Shown piece by piece: positions 51,505-61,419 of a stretch of 64,000 bases of DNA. Made by a program: the position numbers and the translations under genes. Where the stretch lies: positions 243,022 through 307,021 of the forward strand of contig NZ_LXFV01000006.1 of NCBI RefSeq assembly GCF_002847345.1. The letters run 5' to 3'. Numbering within the stretch: position 1 is the first letter of the stretch; every line of letters begins with the position of its first letter. This DNA is from Pectobacterium peruviense. Lineage in GTDB: Bacteria; Pseudomonadota; Gammaproteobacteria; Enterobacterales; Enterobacteriaceae. Under the pieces are notes generated by a model. That model saw only the letters and a program-made list of their open reading frames with translations. It was not told the origin of the DNA and did no database searches.

Positions 51505-52899
51505 TTATTCACACATTACAACTGACTGAAAACAGTTATTGTCGCCATTAGAGTTCGTCACCCATTGTGTTGTATTTAAAGGATAGGAGCTATCTGGAGA
51601 GTTCTTCCCCTGACCATACCAACCTAATATCCATCCTCCGGCACCGACTGTTTTTCCCGTTGGACAAGTGGCAACTGACCTGGCAGTCGAAGAACAAGTT
51701 GTGTTTCCGACCACGATTGTTTTGTCCGTTATTTTTATGCCAGTCCACGCACCGGATTGGCAAGTAAGTATCGCGCCAGTACTGTCATGGCCTATCAGGC
51801 CAGTTGTATCGCTGATAGATGTCAGTCCCAGCGTCACCGCATCACAAGAATCGCCGGAAACAACAACGGTCTTTTGGTACAAAAATTGGTCAGCGACAAC
51901 CAATTTACCAGCACTGACATCATCGGCAGCACTAACGCTTTTTTCTGAAGTAATGTCTCCTTCGACATTCAAGCCAGCGTTCTTCAGCTCGACTTTCTGT
52001 TTATCGTTATTCCATTTCAGCCAAGCTTGAATATCGTTCCCATTACGCCAGCCAAAAAAGCCATTACTCTCCAATGCCACAAATCTCGCAGCATTCACCT
52101 CATTCGCATTTACCTGTTCGGCATTATTGATGTTATTACTATTCATATCGATAGCGGTGTTCATCTGGTTATATTCCGGATGAGCATCACTACTGAAGCG
52201 ATAAAGGCGATCGCTTTCTTTATCCAAACCACCAATCAGGCCGCCATTGATGGCCACTGCAATATGTCCAGGTTCTGCAGTTAACCCAAACGGGGTGACG
52301 GGAAGGGACCAGGATAATTCGGCTCCATACGCCGTATTCGCCTGTCCACCCAACTCAGTCAGGCTTGGATCGCTGATAAAACCGCCCATCCCATCGATGA
52401 GCTGAGCAACTCGACGAATGCCACCTTCGTCCAACGCTTCGCCACCCGCGGTGACCATCAACGCTTCCAGTGCCGGTTTTGTTGAACCATTCACCGTACG
52501 CGCTCTCACCCCGAAACGATAGGTCTGCCTGTCCATCGTTGTTGTGCCCATACCTTCATCAAGGTATCCCGCATCAATCAATGTCTGAGCAGTGAACGGC
52601 TGCGGTAATGGTGTGGATACCCCCGCCGTACAGGTGGCAGGGGCCAACTGACATAAATAGGCATCATGTTTATCAGACACATACTTCCCAGCAGCCTGGG
52701 ATACTTTACTGGCATGACGGGCAACGGTCTGGTAATGCAACTCTGTCACATAATTGCTGATCACCTGCGTGACCAGGCCAATCAACGCAATAAAAACCAT
52801 CACACCGATGATTGAATCTTTGATTAAGCTACCGCGAGCAGGCTGACGCAATATGCCGCGTCGCAATTGCCCCTGTAATGACGTGATTATCGAAAACAT
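51505..52899 (-). CDS. pilV: PilV thin-pilus tip adhesin, with expressed C-terminal cassette
   Basis: 464 residues, ATG 52899. Basic start and type IVb prepilin hydrophobic helix ([22 protein letters not shown]), a long constant region (to ~residue 380), then the sfx-encoded CQSGAW and the current variable end ([19 protein letters not shown] ... CFQSVVMCE). In R64 the variable end recognises lipopolysaccharide of the recipient cell. The Rci-controlled switch makes mate choice variable. Confidence 0.9.
   Translation of the reverse strand: MFSIITSLQGQLRRGILRQPARGSLIKDSIIGVMVFIALIGLVTQVISNYVTELHYQTVARHASKVSQAAGKYVSDKHDAYLCQLAPATCTAGVSTPLPQPFTAQTLIDAGYLDEGMGTTTMDRQTYRFGVRARTVNGSTKPALEALMVTAGGEALDEGGIRRVAQLIDGMGGFISDPSLTELGGQANTAYGAELSWSLPVTPFGLTAEPGHIAVAINGGLIGGLDKESDRLYRFSSDAHPEYNQMNTAIDMNSNNINNAEQVNANEVNAARFVALESNGFFGWRNGNDIQAWLKWNNDKQKVELKNAGLNVEGDITSEKSVSAADDVSAGKLVVADQFLYQKTVVVSGDSCDAVTLGLTSISDTTGLIGHDSTGAILTCQSGAWTGIKITDKTIVVGNTTCSSTARSVATCPTGKTVGAGGWILGWYGQGKNSPDSSYPLNTTQWVTNSNGDNNCFQSVVMCE
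51745..51762 (-). repeat. shufflon sfx repeat 1, inside pilV
   Basis: Exact sfx copy in minus orientation; it marks the border between constant and variable pilV. Confidence 0.9.
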
Positions 52900-52912
52900 A
52901 AGGCCACCTCTA

Positions 52913-53572
52913 TCAGTGCCAGAGCGTAAACATAAAGCGATCCATTAATCGCTGGATATCCGTCGTGAAGGGAATAATTAGAGCACCACATCCGGCAATC
53001 CAGGGGCCAAGCGGCGTATGATCACGCGCAGTCAGTTGCATCGTCAGCGCACCGGCAGTCAGGGACATAAACAGGATCACGCTTCCAGCGACCCCTGCCC
53101 AGGCACTCAAAACCAGCCACAGCATGATGTCTCCCCGTCCGGGTAGAAGGGGGGCCAGCGACGGTCGAATAACAACAGTGATGAGCGTTGCTACCACGAC
53201 CATGGCAGACATCAACATCACCGGTTGAATGATGTAGGCCGGCAACGGTGAGTAATACAGAGAGAAAAAAAACAGCGGCACGGTATAGCTGTCCGGTAAC
53301 CATTCTCGTTCCACGTCAGCTACTGCACACGCAAGCAGCCCAGCCAGCATCAGTAGAGGAAAGGGATTGGCACCATGAACATAGAGTGATGCCAGACTGA
53401 CCAACCAGAATGGGATAACGATTAACAACAGAGTCATCCCATTCAGTACCGGCGCGGGCGGTAGTGCCAAAAAACGAGCAAACCAGCGCACATGCTGACA
53501 TGCCAGCCAAGCGACTATGGCTAATCCAACAAAGAGCAAAGAGGCCAAAGAAAGAAATAGCGTCAGCGTCAT
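52913..53572 (-). CDS. pilU: PilU prepilin peptidase
   Basis: 219 residues, ATG 53572. Six or more membrane helices; aspartates in [18 protein letters not shown] and [17 protein letters not shown] (GxGD-like) match the type IV prepilin peptidase A24 family. It lacks the N-terminal methylase part, as R64 PilU does. Processes PilS and PilV leader peptides. Overlaps pilT by four bases. Confidence 0.88.
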   Translation of the reverse strand: MTLTLFLSLASLLFVGLAIVAWLACQHVRWFARFLALPPAPVLNGMTLLLIVIPFWLVSLASLYVHGANPFPLLMLAGLLACAVADVEREWLPDSYTVPLFFFSLYYSPLPAYIIQPVMLMSAMVVVATLITVVIRPSLAPLLPGRGDIMLWLVLSAWAGVAGSVILFMSLTAGALTMQLTARDHTPLGPWIAGCGALIIPFTTDIQRLMDRFMFTLWH

Positions 53573-54087
53573 TTCAGTACAATACCCCGACGTTCACGCA
53601 ACAGCCGTTCGTAGCGTTTCCAGATGATGTCAGCATAATTTTCACGAAGTCGATGACGCTTATCACCGAACCCGGCGTTATAGCTCCCTAAACAGTTCCA
53701 GGTTATGCCGCAGACCTGAAAATGGGATGCCAACAATCGGGTACCAATCTGAATATTCAGGCACGGCTTATCCAGAAGATCCTGCTCTGTCGAGATAATG
53801 CCTTCTCGAATCAGCTTCGGGATATTGCCTGAGTTCACCATCATCAGACCGTAATCCGCACTGCCATCCGAGTTACTCCGATTAACAGCGTGCGGATTAA
53901 AGCTACTTTCCTGTTCCATCACCGCTTCAATCAGCAATGTGTCGATGAAATATTTCACACTCGCAGCATTAATGCAGGCCAACCAGGGTTGCACCGTATA
54001 TTTTGCCGGGGATTTTCCCTGAGCAACGCTGTTGCCCGGGAAATAAGCCAGCAAGATAGCCGTGATAAGCAGCAACATATTGGCCAT
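53569..54087 (-). CDS. pilT: PilT lytic transglycosylase (thin pilus)
   Basis: 172 residues, ATG 54087. Signal peptide, then an SLT fold: LIEAVMEQESSFNPHAV (catalytic Glu), ADYGLMMVNSGNI, GTRLLASHFQVCGITWNCLGSYNAG. The R64 name pilT refers to this muramidase, not the twitching ATPase. Opens the wall for pilus assembly. Confidence 0.9.
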   Translation of the reverse strand: MANMLLLITAILLAYFPGNSVAQGKSPAKYTVQPWLACINAASVKYFIDTLLIEAVMEQESSFNPHAVNRSNSDGSADYGLMMVNSGNIPKLIREGIISTEQDLLDKPCLNIQIGTRLLASHFQVCGITWNCLGSYNAGFGDKRHRLRENYADIIWKRYERLLRERRGIVLK

Positions 54088-54093
54088 GATTAA

Positions 54094-54699
54094 TTAACGA
54101 GACGTGGTAATAATGACGGTTTTATCGCCACCATCGCACTGCGTACCGATCATCGTCGCCGCCGTTGATGTGCCTGTGGTGACATTGGCCGTCACCATCG
54201 CTGTGCTGCCAATAGTGACAGAATAGATAGACTCCCCGGCGTTCAGGAACATCTGCGATAGATCGCCGCACCCTCCTTCAGACACACCCGTTAATGTCAG
54301 CGAAACCGAGTTATTAAATGCCGAGCCGTTTGTCCTGGCAGGAGCCAGAGAATACGTTCCGCCGTAGCGGTTGTAATAAATATCACCCGTGCGATCGACC
54401 GATGTAGGAATACCATTAACTGCACGTAACGTTGCCATTGACGCCCCGGTATACCCCGCCCTGCTCTTCAGCTTGCGAGACTGCTCCAGCATTGTGGTCA
54501 CTTCCGTTTGGGTCGCACTATTCTGATACAACCCCCATAAATAAGAACCCAGTTGAAAGACAAGAATAACGACAGCAGCAGCGACCACTAACGCGATAAT
54601 GGCATCTTTCAAATTGCCGCCCCGTGCAGGGCGATAGTGGGCGATGAGCCACGGTGCAATACCGCGTTTGCGGCGAGTTGTAGCCAGAGACGTTTCCAT
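54094..54699 (-). CDS. pilS: PilS major thin-pilus prepilin
   Basis: 201 residues, ATG 54699. A long basic leader of ~30 residues, then the hydrophobic N-terminal helix (DAIIALVVAAAVVILVFQLG) after RGGNLK, and a Cys-containing globular domain (SEGGCGDLSQMFLNAGESIYS; IGTQCDGGDK) for the disulfide loop. Type IVb pilin typical of conjugative thin pili. Confidence 0.88.
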   Translation of the reverse strand: METSLATTRRKRGIAPWLIAHYRPARGGNLKDAIIALVVAAAVVILVFQLGSYLWGLYQNSATQTEVTTMLEQSRKLKSRAGYTGASMATLRAVNGIPTSVDRTGDIYYNRYGGTYSLAPARTNGSAFNNSVSLTLTGVSEGGCGDLSQMFLNAGESIYSVTIGSTAMVTANVTTGTSTAATMIGTQCDGGDKTVIITTSR

Positions 54700-54754
54700 T
54701 CAATAACCTCTTGAGAATAATTAGTTTTAAAAAAACGGGATGTCGTAATACAGG

Positions 54755-55921
54755 TCAGAACCCCTGAGAACTTAATGTCATCGTCAGCCCCACTACGGCA
54801 AACATGACGTAAATCAGAAAAGCACCAATGATGCCGCCCAGACCAAAGGTCAGCCAGTTACTCAGTGACCGGATCCGCTCTAGTGCAACGGGCATCTGCT
54901 CCTGCCCCCAGTCATTGAGTACATCGGCAATATCGCGACTGGCACCTGCACGACTGAGAAAAATGGCACTTTCTCTGGACGGAAAGTTATAGCCACTCTC
55001 ATAGAGTGCCGACCCCAAATTGCGACCGCTGCGCACACGAAAAGCTGCCGCATCGAGGCGTGCGACCAGCCACGGTGAAGCATGCTTGCTAAGCGTATTC
55101 AGGACTTCCAGTGAGAGCATGCCCGCTTTCAGCAATGAGCCGGCGCTGAGCATAAATAGCGCGCCTTGCAGTGTGGCGTAGATTGACCAGGGCGGAATGA
55201 ATTCGAAAAAATGGCGACGGATAACCCCCCCACGCTTCGGAAGATTGCGAATAATGCTGAAAGTGATAATGCCGATGACAAAACATAGAACGGCCCCGTG
55301 CTCCTGCATCCCACGACTGACGCTATTCAATATGATGATATGTAACGTCCAGCGCTCCTCGGGGATCAGCTTGGACATTGCGGGCAACAGATGTTGCGAT
55401 ACGCCGTAGAGGATCCCTGGTATAGAGCACATGACCAATCCCATTTGGCCTAATGCTGGAACCATGGCACTGCGTATTTGCTGAATATATTTCAGCAAAC
55501 TAATGGATTGGGCCAACGATTCAGACATATTGCCCGAGGCATTCCCCACCCGAAAAAGCACCGCCTCCAGTGGTGAACACCATGCCGCCAGAACGTCTTC
55601 TGGTGTGGCTATCTGATCACGTGGGCCAGGCAAGTTCATCTCAGCAAACGTACGTTTGCTAACCGCATCACTCAGTTGCTGGCAAAGCAAGCTGCCGCGA
55701 TTACGCCGCTTTCCGTTATCACTGTAAATATCCCGCATGATGTCGAAAACTTCTGCCTGCGGCATACCCATACGCCAGAATGTACGCACCATCTGCCAAA
55801 ACTTAATTCGTTCTGTCAGCCAAAACGTCCGGCGCATCATTGGTGCCCAGGTCACGGATAAAAACAGCAAAACCGCTAAAACCAGCAACAAACAGAAGAT
55901 AGCTATCAGCAATGTCACCAT
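54755..55921 (-). CDS. pilR: PilR inner-membrane pilus assembly protein (GspF family)
   Basis: 388 residues from ATG 55921; a GTG four codons upstream has its ribosome site too close. GspF/PilC topology: N-terminal helix (LLIAIFCLLLVLAVLLFLSV), two T2SSF repeats (with FRVGNASGNMSESLAQSISLLKY and FLSRAGASRDIADVLNDWG), and a final helix (LGGIIGAFLIYVMFAVVGLT). Platform for pilus polymerisation. Confidence 0.88.
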   Translation of the reverse strand: MVTLLIAIFCLLLVLAVLLFLSVTWAPMMRRTFWLTERIKFWQMVRTFWRMGMPQAEVFDIMRDIYSDNGKRRNRGSLLCQQLSDAVSKRTFAEMNLPGPRDQIATPEDVLAAWCSPLEAVLFRVGNASGNMSESLAQSISLLKYIQQIRSAMVPALGQMGLVMCSIPGILYGVSQHLLPAMSKLIPEERWTLHIIILNSVSRGMQEHGAVLCFVIGIITFSIIRNLPKRGGVIRRHFFEFIPPWSIYATLQGALFMLSAGSLLKAGMLSLEVLNTLSKHASPWLVARLDAAAFRVRSGRNLGSALYESGYNFPSRESAIFLSRAGASRDIADVLNDWGQEQMPVALERIRSLSNWLTFGLGGIIGAFLIYVMFAVVGLTMTLSSQGF

Positions 55922-55923
55922 GG

Positions 55924-57483
55924 CTAAGCGCACTCCATAAAGTCGCGATCTTCATCCGGATCTAGGTGCTCTGTGGCCATCACCAGATCAGTTTCGCCAG
56001 CCAGCAGCAGCCGCCGTAAATGCTGTCCACGGCTAAATCCGCCTGCATGAATCCAGCGCCGACGAGCCACAAAACTCCCCTCATCCAGCCAGCTTTTCAT
56101 GATGTGACGATCGGGGCGTACGATTTCTGCAACCAGGGTTCGCCCACCGATCCCCTGGTTAATCGCGGTTCCCAGCAATTGCTTCGTACAATGTTCACAG
56201 CCATCGGGATTACGAAACCGTAACTGACTAAGCTCATCCGCATTAAACATGCGCCTGGCCAGCGTCTGATGCGGGAGAGGGATCATCTGTAGTTCAAGAG
56301 CTTCAGACCACGGTAATGAGCAGGACGGACAAATCGTATTCACCAGCGTCTGGGCAATCAACCCCCGAAAATAGGTCGGATTCGCCAGCTCACGTGCATC
56401 AATCCCCCAGTTACGCATACGGGTCAATGCATCCAGCGGATAGGTACAGTGGAGCCCAAACCAGCCGGGATGACCGCTGATAGACGTTTCCAGAGCGGCG
56501 TACGCTGACGCATAATCGCGAGCCTCTCCAGTATAAATTCCATCCGGATCAAGACGCAGGGACATCACAACACTACCCGCCCAGGCTTCCCCCGCCTGAT
56601 GCAGACTGAGGTTGTCAGTGTTTACAGCACACTGCACTGCGCCAAAAATCAGTCCCTCTATCGGCGCTTCCTGGGTCTGGAGGCTGACCTGCCCGTTATT
56701 TCTGGCCAGCCATCGACCAGCGAGGACCCTCTGCGTTGTCGATTTACCGGAGCCAGTAGTCCCGCACAGGCCAATCAGCCCCTGTGATGTCAATTCAATT
56801 TCTTCCAGCGCCGCTTCATGCTCCGGCTGATAGCCTAAGCTTTGCAGCGTTCTGATACGTCCGCGATCGTCTTCAATCAGGCGCATCACCGCAAAAACGC
56901 CACCGTCATCGGTCGGGCGATGGCTGTAGCGCGCAGCATACAGGTTCATGTCTGCCAGAAACTCCGGTTTGACGCGCCCATCCTGAGCAACCCGCGGGTT
57001 ATACCCCTGAGATTTGGTGTCGCACATGCTTTCCATCATGGTCGACAACAATGTCCCGCCTTCTTCAAAATCCGGTTCACGGATGGTGTACAACAGCCCA
57101 TTGATCCGGGTACGGATCCTGCTTCCCTGGCGACGGTCAAGGTGTACATGGATATCAGAGGCGCTCATCGATATGACGTCGCGAAACATCCGACGCACAT
57201 CGCGCTGTGCCCCACTGATCCCCACTTCCACGTCATGCGTATTCGCCAGCCCCCCCTGACCGAGTTCGCTTTTCATCACAAACTCAGGCGGTAATGGCTT
57301 CAATCCGGCACGACGCAGCCCGGCAAACCAGCTGACGAACGTCGGTTCTTCACGAATTTCTCGGTTAACACGTACACTCACAGACTCGTTATCAAGACGC
57401 GTGAGTGCAATATCCTCGCAGTACTGCCCAGGCACGCGACAGGCTAAATCTGCATCGGCTGACTGGTGAACATCCATCTTCAT
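55924..57483 (-). CDS. pilQ: PilQ pilus assembly ATPase (GspE family)
   Basis: 519 residues, ATG 57483. Walker A LCGTTGSGKSTTQRVLAG near residue 240, an Asp-box-like SLRLDPDGIYTGEARDY, His-box text (PGWFGLHCTYPLDALTRM), and a tetracysteine (CPSC ... CEHC) near the end for zinc, as in PilB/GspE enzymes. Overlaps pilP by one base. Confidence 0.9.
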   Translation of the reverse strand: MKMDVHQSADADLACRVPGQYCEDIALTRLDNESVSVRVNREIREEPTFVSWFAGLRRAGLKPLPPEFVMKSELGQGGLANTHDVEVGISGAQRDVRRMFRDVISMSASDIHVHLDRRQGSRIRTRINGLLYTIREPDFEEGGTLLSTMMESMCDTKSQGYNPRVAQDGRVKPEFLADMNLYAARYSHRPTDDGGVFAVMRLIEDDRGRIRTLQSLGYQPEHEAALEEIELTSQGLIGLCGTTGSGKSTTQRVLAGRWLARNNGQVSLQTQEAPIEGLIFGAVQCAVNTDNLSLHQAGEAWAGSVVMSLRLDPDGIYTGEARDYASAYAALETSISGHPGWFGLHCTYPLDALTRMRNWGIDARELANPTYFRGLIAQTLVNTICPSCSLPWSEALELQMIPLPHQTLARRMFNADELSQLRFRNPDGCEHCTKQLLGTAINQGIGGRTLVAEIVRPDRHIMKSWLDEGSFVARRRWIHAGGFSRGQHLRRLLLAGETDLVMATEHLDPDEDRDFMECA

Positions 57484-57983
57484 TATTGTGCTACCCCCGT
57501 CTGGATTACCTGTCCGTTGCTAAGTTCAACACCACGTGACGTAATGCTTTTCACGCGATGTTCACTACCAGGCCAGGTATCTCCTGGCTGAAGTACGATA
57601 CGGCGACCGTTAAACTCAGCAGCCGCGCGGAGTTTCCTGTTTTCACTCCATATCTCTTTCAAACGCGCGGCCGTAATAGCCAGGCTTACCCCAGCGCCTT
57701 TGTTCGCTGTACCCAGCCCAACACCAGATATGGCTGAAATATCGGGCCGATTCTTCAGCGTTTGTCCTTTCAGCCGGCTTTCCGCCAGGGCGTTCTGCGC
57801 ATCCTGTTTCGCCTGCTGTGTTTTTATCAAATCAATTTCCAGCTCAACGGCTCTTAGCGTCTCGACGGTTGGCTCATCAGAAACAAGGACGCCTCCAGAA
57901 GGAGCGGGACTGATTTCAGTCACATCAGAAGCCAATACCGATGCCGTAAACAGCAACGGAAATAGGGAAAAAACTTTCATCAT
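57483..57983 (-). CDS. pilP: PilP thin-pilus protein
   Basis: 166 residues from ATG 57983 (AAGGAAA upstream; ATG 57980 is the next codon). Signal peptide (LFPLLFTASVLAS-D), an N-terminal helix (LRAVELEIDLIKTQQAKQDAQ), and a C-terminal beta domain ending GDTWPGSEHRVKSITSRGVEL. Inner-membrane lipoprotein-like partner of PilO; overlaps pilO by ATGATGA. Confidence 0.85.
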   Translation of the reverse strand: MMKVFSLFPLLFTASVLASDVTEISPAPSGGVLVSDEPTVETLRAVELEIDLIKTQQAKQDAQNALAESRLKGQTLKNRPDISAISGVGLGTANKGAGVSLAITAARLKEIWSENRKLRAAAEFNGRRIVLQPGDTWPGSEHRVKSITSRGVELSNGQVIQTGVAQ

Positions 57984-59284
57984 GGTGCATTTCCTTCTGA
58001 TGCAACGCTGCCCTGGGGCTGAGCACGACTGTATGCCGTACCATCCCATGACCAGGTCAGTGACCGCCCTTCAACCTTCAGCCCGATGCGCGTCAAACGG
58101 AGTCCCACGGCAGATAATCCTGCAAGCTGAAATGAAGGGGCTAAACGAGAGGTGTGAGAAAAAGCAAATGTGCTCCAGTCCTGGATCCATACAACCTGAT
58201 CATCCAGCGGGGTTGATGTTGGAGGAACACTCTGAAGTGAGGGCTGGATACCCCGAGACTGAAAGAAGCTCAGCAACCGCCGACGCAGTGGTTCGCTGTC
58301 AATCACGCGATCGTCACCACCGCCCAGAAGCGCGGGATAGGAAAATGCAATCTGCGCGGTATCCCCGCTCTCATCGATAAAAACAGCCGGAGAGCCAGGA
58401 AGATACTGCACAGCCTGGATCAGACGGTTGACCGTAGCCAATCGGCTGTCTTTTTCCCGTACCCATGTCGTCATGACACCATCTGCCCGGCAGTCGGCAG
58501 AGGACAACGGCCAAAAGCCCAATTTCAGGGGAAGTGCGTCCAACTTACGTTCGCAGACCGTTAGCAAAACCTGAGCCGATGGCTGAATCACCCACGGGTG
58601 GGGTAATACTCGTTTTTCTTTTTGGGAAAGCTCGTTATCTCCCGCAGCCATCGCAGCCAGCTTTGCTTTTGCCGCCTCGGCCTGGCGGGCAGACCAGTTC
58701 TGCCAGTACTGCACGCCCCACATCCCGGCAATGCCGACCGCAAGTAGCACCGGCATACTAATCAGTAACGTCCGCCGTATTCTGGCAGGACACGTCAGCC
58801 GATAACGCGCTGGCCAGTCGCGACGTCGCGACGGCAGGATATCAGCGGGTACAGCAGGAGCCTCCGGCGTAGAGGCGACATTCCATCCCGTATCTGGTGT
58901 TGGTGTGAGCGCAATAAATTCACTGGTGATAGCGAGCATATCGTCGCGCGCACCGCAGATGTCGCCGTTAAGCGCTGGAATGCCATTGATGGTCGCTAAA
59001 AAAACGAATTCGTCGTCACCGAGCTGGACAACACCATACCCATTTTCCCCTGTCCAACTCGTCGCCAGTGCGGCAAGTGACCACAACCGCCCAGGCCTCC
59101 ATGGGCAAGCGCCCGTGACCGCTGGCGCACCAGAATGAATATCGGCCCCTTTATTGAGCCCGCGCATGGGGTTTAGCTTCAGAGATAACACATCGCGTCC
59201 AAATCGCTGGGAAGCCTTTTCAGACATCGGTTCCCAGCGTAATCCCGCAATTAACCCACCATTTTCATGAGGTACAGTAATCAC
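57980..59284 (-). CDS. pilO: PilO thin-pilus protein
   Basis: 434 residues, ATG 59284. Cytoplasmic domain of ~180 residues (LGDDEFVFLATINGIPALNG), one membrane helix (TLLISMPVLLAVGIAGMWGV), a coiled coil and a periplasmic domain. Layout matches R64 PilO, which links the ATPase platform to the secretin. Confidence 0.85.
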   Translation of the reverse strand: MITVPHENGGLIAGLRWEPMSEKASQRFGRDVLSLKLNPMRGLNKGADIHSGAPAVTGACPWRPGRLWSLAALATSWTGENGYGVVQLGDDEFVFLATINGIPALNGDICGARDDMLAITSEFIALTPTPDTGWNVASTPEAPAVPADILPSRRRDWPARYRLTCPARIRRTLLISMPVLLAVGIAGMWGVQYWQNWSARQAEAAKAKLAAMAAGDNELSQKEKRVLPHPWVIQPSAQVLLTVCERKLDALPLKLGFWPLSSADCRADGVMTTWVREKDSRLATVNRLIQAVQYLPGSPAVFIDESGDTAQIAFSYPALLGGGDDRVIDSEPLRRRLLSFFQSRGIQPSLQSVPPTSTPLDDQVVWIQDWSTFAFSHTSRLAPSFQLAGLSAVGLRLTRIGLKVEGRSLTWSWDGTAYSRAQPQGSVASEGNAP

Positions 59285-59294
59285 GTTATCGTCC

Positions 59295-60959
59295 TCACAT
59301 CAGCACGGGCGTAACAGCGATAATCAGCGTAACGTCATCCGTCTCACTGGATTTACCACCGCCGGCTACCATAACATCAGGATCAAACGCCCCTTCGCGA
59401 GAGGCAGTAAGATTACGGGAGTTATAGCCACTGACGATCAAGGTCTGACCCGGCTTCAAATTAACCCGCTCACTTAAGCTGCGTACGGTGGTATAAGGCA
59501 TCTCCATTTTAGTTCTGCCGTCTTCAGACGATTCACGGCGTAATTGTGCCGGATCGGAGTGGCTGAAGTTAAATTGCAGTTGAATATCCCCTTCATCGCG
59601 AATATCCGGTAACAGCGTCATTTGCGTCCCTGTAGTGATACTTCCTGGCTCCATATCGGTTGTGGCATAGTTCTCAGATACCGTTGTCTTCTGGTTTCTC
59701 AGGTAAACCATTTGTCCTGCGATCTGAAACGGTGCGGGGACCAGATTGGTGGTCGTCGCCTCATGCGCCATCACAACAGACACCTTGCCTTGCGTCTCTA
59801 GCGCTCGGAATAACGCCGTTGTTCCTGCAAATTTCCCATCAACAACATTGATACCCGCAGATGAAACAGCGGTAGTTGCCGTTGGCGTACCCGCCAACGT
59901 TAAGCCAAAGCGATCGAGACGCTTACCCACGACAGACCAGTCCAGTGATGTCTGGCTGGAGCCCTTACGCTGAACCGAATAGACACTCACCATCAACTTG
60001 ACCATCCGATTCATACGCACATTCAGGCTGTCGATATAACTCTCGACTCTATCCAATACCTGGGGAACATCTGTCACAACCAGTTCGCCCGTTGAACCAG
60101 ACAGATGCCAACTTCCGGATGAGCTGACCATCGATTTGATGGACTGACCGATATCATTATGAATTTTGCTTTCCAGCTTGACGCTCGTGCTTTGTCCGGA
60201 ATTTTGGCTGCCACTGACCGAGCTGCTATCACCACCGGCTGTCGAACTGCTGGTTCCCGTTAAGTTAGAGTTCATCGCCGTTTCGGCATTGAGAACCTTG
60301 AGACGGTAAGTTCGCGTATCCAGGTAATACAGCACCACCTGACTGTTTTCGAATTTCCAATTAAGTCCCAAGCGAGAGGTAATCTGATCCAACGCCCCGC
60401 CCAGCGGCTCCCCTTCCCAACTAATATCCGTAATCAGCCCTGCACCGATATTCGGTGAAAATGATTGAGTAGACGTTACGCCGCCAATACTACCAAGTGC
60501 GGGACGCCCACCTTCATCTGGACGAGGAAGCGCCCCCTGGATAGCGCGAGTCGCCCCTACGCCTCCCTGTGATGCTGGACCGGACAGCGCGCTCATGGCA
60601 TCAGGCGTTATCACGACAGGGAACCCACAACTGCGGGTAATACGCTGCCCTACTTCATACAAAGACAAGCTGCCATCAATAATCAATGTCAGGCTGCATG
60701 GCGGCAACTTAACCTGTTGCGCGCGAGCGCTGACACAAATAGGACGGGGATTAACCCAGGGCTCATCGACCCAGACCAGTGAAGGTGAGGAAGGCTGCTT
60801 GAGAGATAATCCATGCAACTGCTCAGCTGTCCGGATATCCCGCTCAGCTTGATCATCCGCATCACGAAATCCTTTGGTAGCACAACCATTCAGGACCGTA
60901 GAGACGAGCAATGCCAACGCAACGTTCCGGTAAGTAAAATGAGGAGTAAATTGTGACAT
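59295..60959 (-). CDS. pilN: PilN outer-membrane secretin lipoprotein
   Basis: 554 residues from ATG 60959; the frame to 61043 overlaps pilM. Lipobox (LALLVSTVLNGC-A), N-domain (SLSLYEVGQRITRSCGFPVVI), a Ser/Gly/Thr-rich insert (TSSSTAGGDSSSVSGSQNSG), and the secretin domain with VTDVPQVLDRVESYID and NLKPGQTLIVSGYNSRN. Forms the outer-membrane pore of the thin pilus. Confidence 0.9.
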   Translation of the reverse strand: MSQFTPHFTYRNVALALLVSTVLNGCATKGFRDADDQAERDIRTAEQLHGLSLKQPSSPSLVWVDEPWVNPRPICVSARAQQVKLPPCSLTLIIDGSLSLYEVGQRITRSCGFPVVITPDAMSALSGPASQGGVGATRAIQGALPRPDEGGRPALGSIGGVTSTQSFSPNIGAGLITDISWEGEPLGGALDQITSRLGLNWKFENSQVVLYYLDTRTYRLKVLNAETAMNSNLTGTSSSTAGGDSSSVSGSQNSGQSTSVKLESKIHNDIGQSIKSMVSSSGSWHLSGSTGELVVTDVPQVLDRVESYIDSLNVRMNRMVKLMVSVYSVQRKGSSQTSLDWSVVGKRLDRFGLTLAGTPTATTAVSSAGINVVDGKFAGTTALFRALETQGKVSVVMAHEATTTNLVPAPFQIAGQMVYLRNQKTTVSENYATTDMEPGSITTGTQMTLLPDIRDEGDIQLQFNFSHSDPAQLRRESSEDGRTKMEMPYTTVRSLSERVNLKPGQTLIVSGYNSRNLTASREGAFDPDVMVAGGGKSSETDDVTLIIAVTPVLM

Positions 60960-60972
60960 CGTCCGTCTTCTC

Positions 60973-61419
60973 TTAGTTGATGTATACCAACGAGCCTTCC
61001 GTGACACTGGCAGGCAATGGAACTGACCAAGGGGCAGGGTCAACCAGAGTATTCACTCGGCCGTCGCTGATACGAGCCAGAAGCCGCGAGTCACGGGATA
61101 ATTCACGTAACACCTTGGCCATACCCGGTTTTTCTTTTGCCCACACAACAACCCGTCCGTTATGTTCGGTACAGTAAATGTCTGGGTTATCTTCCAATCC
61201 AGGAATCGAAAGTAGATTTGAGGGGCGGTTCCCGGGACATAAAGACAAAACGTTTATCCCCTGAGCCTTCAACCTGCCAAGCGTGTTGGCCGTCTGCAGC
61301 ATGTGGCGCGCAGTGGAGGTTTCGATGACCGAATCACTCAACGCGTCACCGGCAGAGCGAGCCCCTTGATACCCGCCGATCAGGACTAACAACGCCATTA
61401 ACACCAACATGCCTTGCAC
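60973..61419 (-). CDS. pilM: PilM thin-pilus protein
   Basis: 148 residues, ATG 61419, overlapping pilL by one base. N-terminal membrane helix (LVLMALLVLIGGYQGARSA), then a periplasmic domain with TARHMLQTANTLGRLKAQG and a C-terminal VNTLVDPAPWSVPLP. Matches R64 PilM in position and size. Confidence 0.8.
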   Translation of the reverse strand: MQGMLVLMALLVLIGGYQGARSAGDALSDSVIETSTARHMLQTANTLGRLKAQGINVLSLCPGNRPSNLLSIPGLEDNPDIYCTEHNGRVVVWAKEKPGMAKVLRELSRDSRLLARISDGRVNTLVDPAPWSVPLPASVTEGSLVYIN

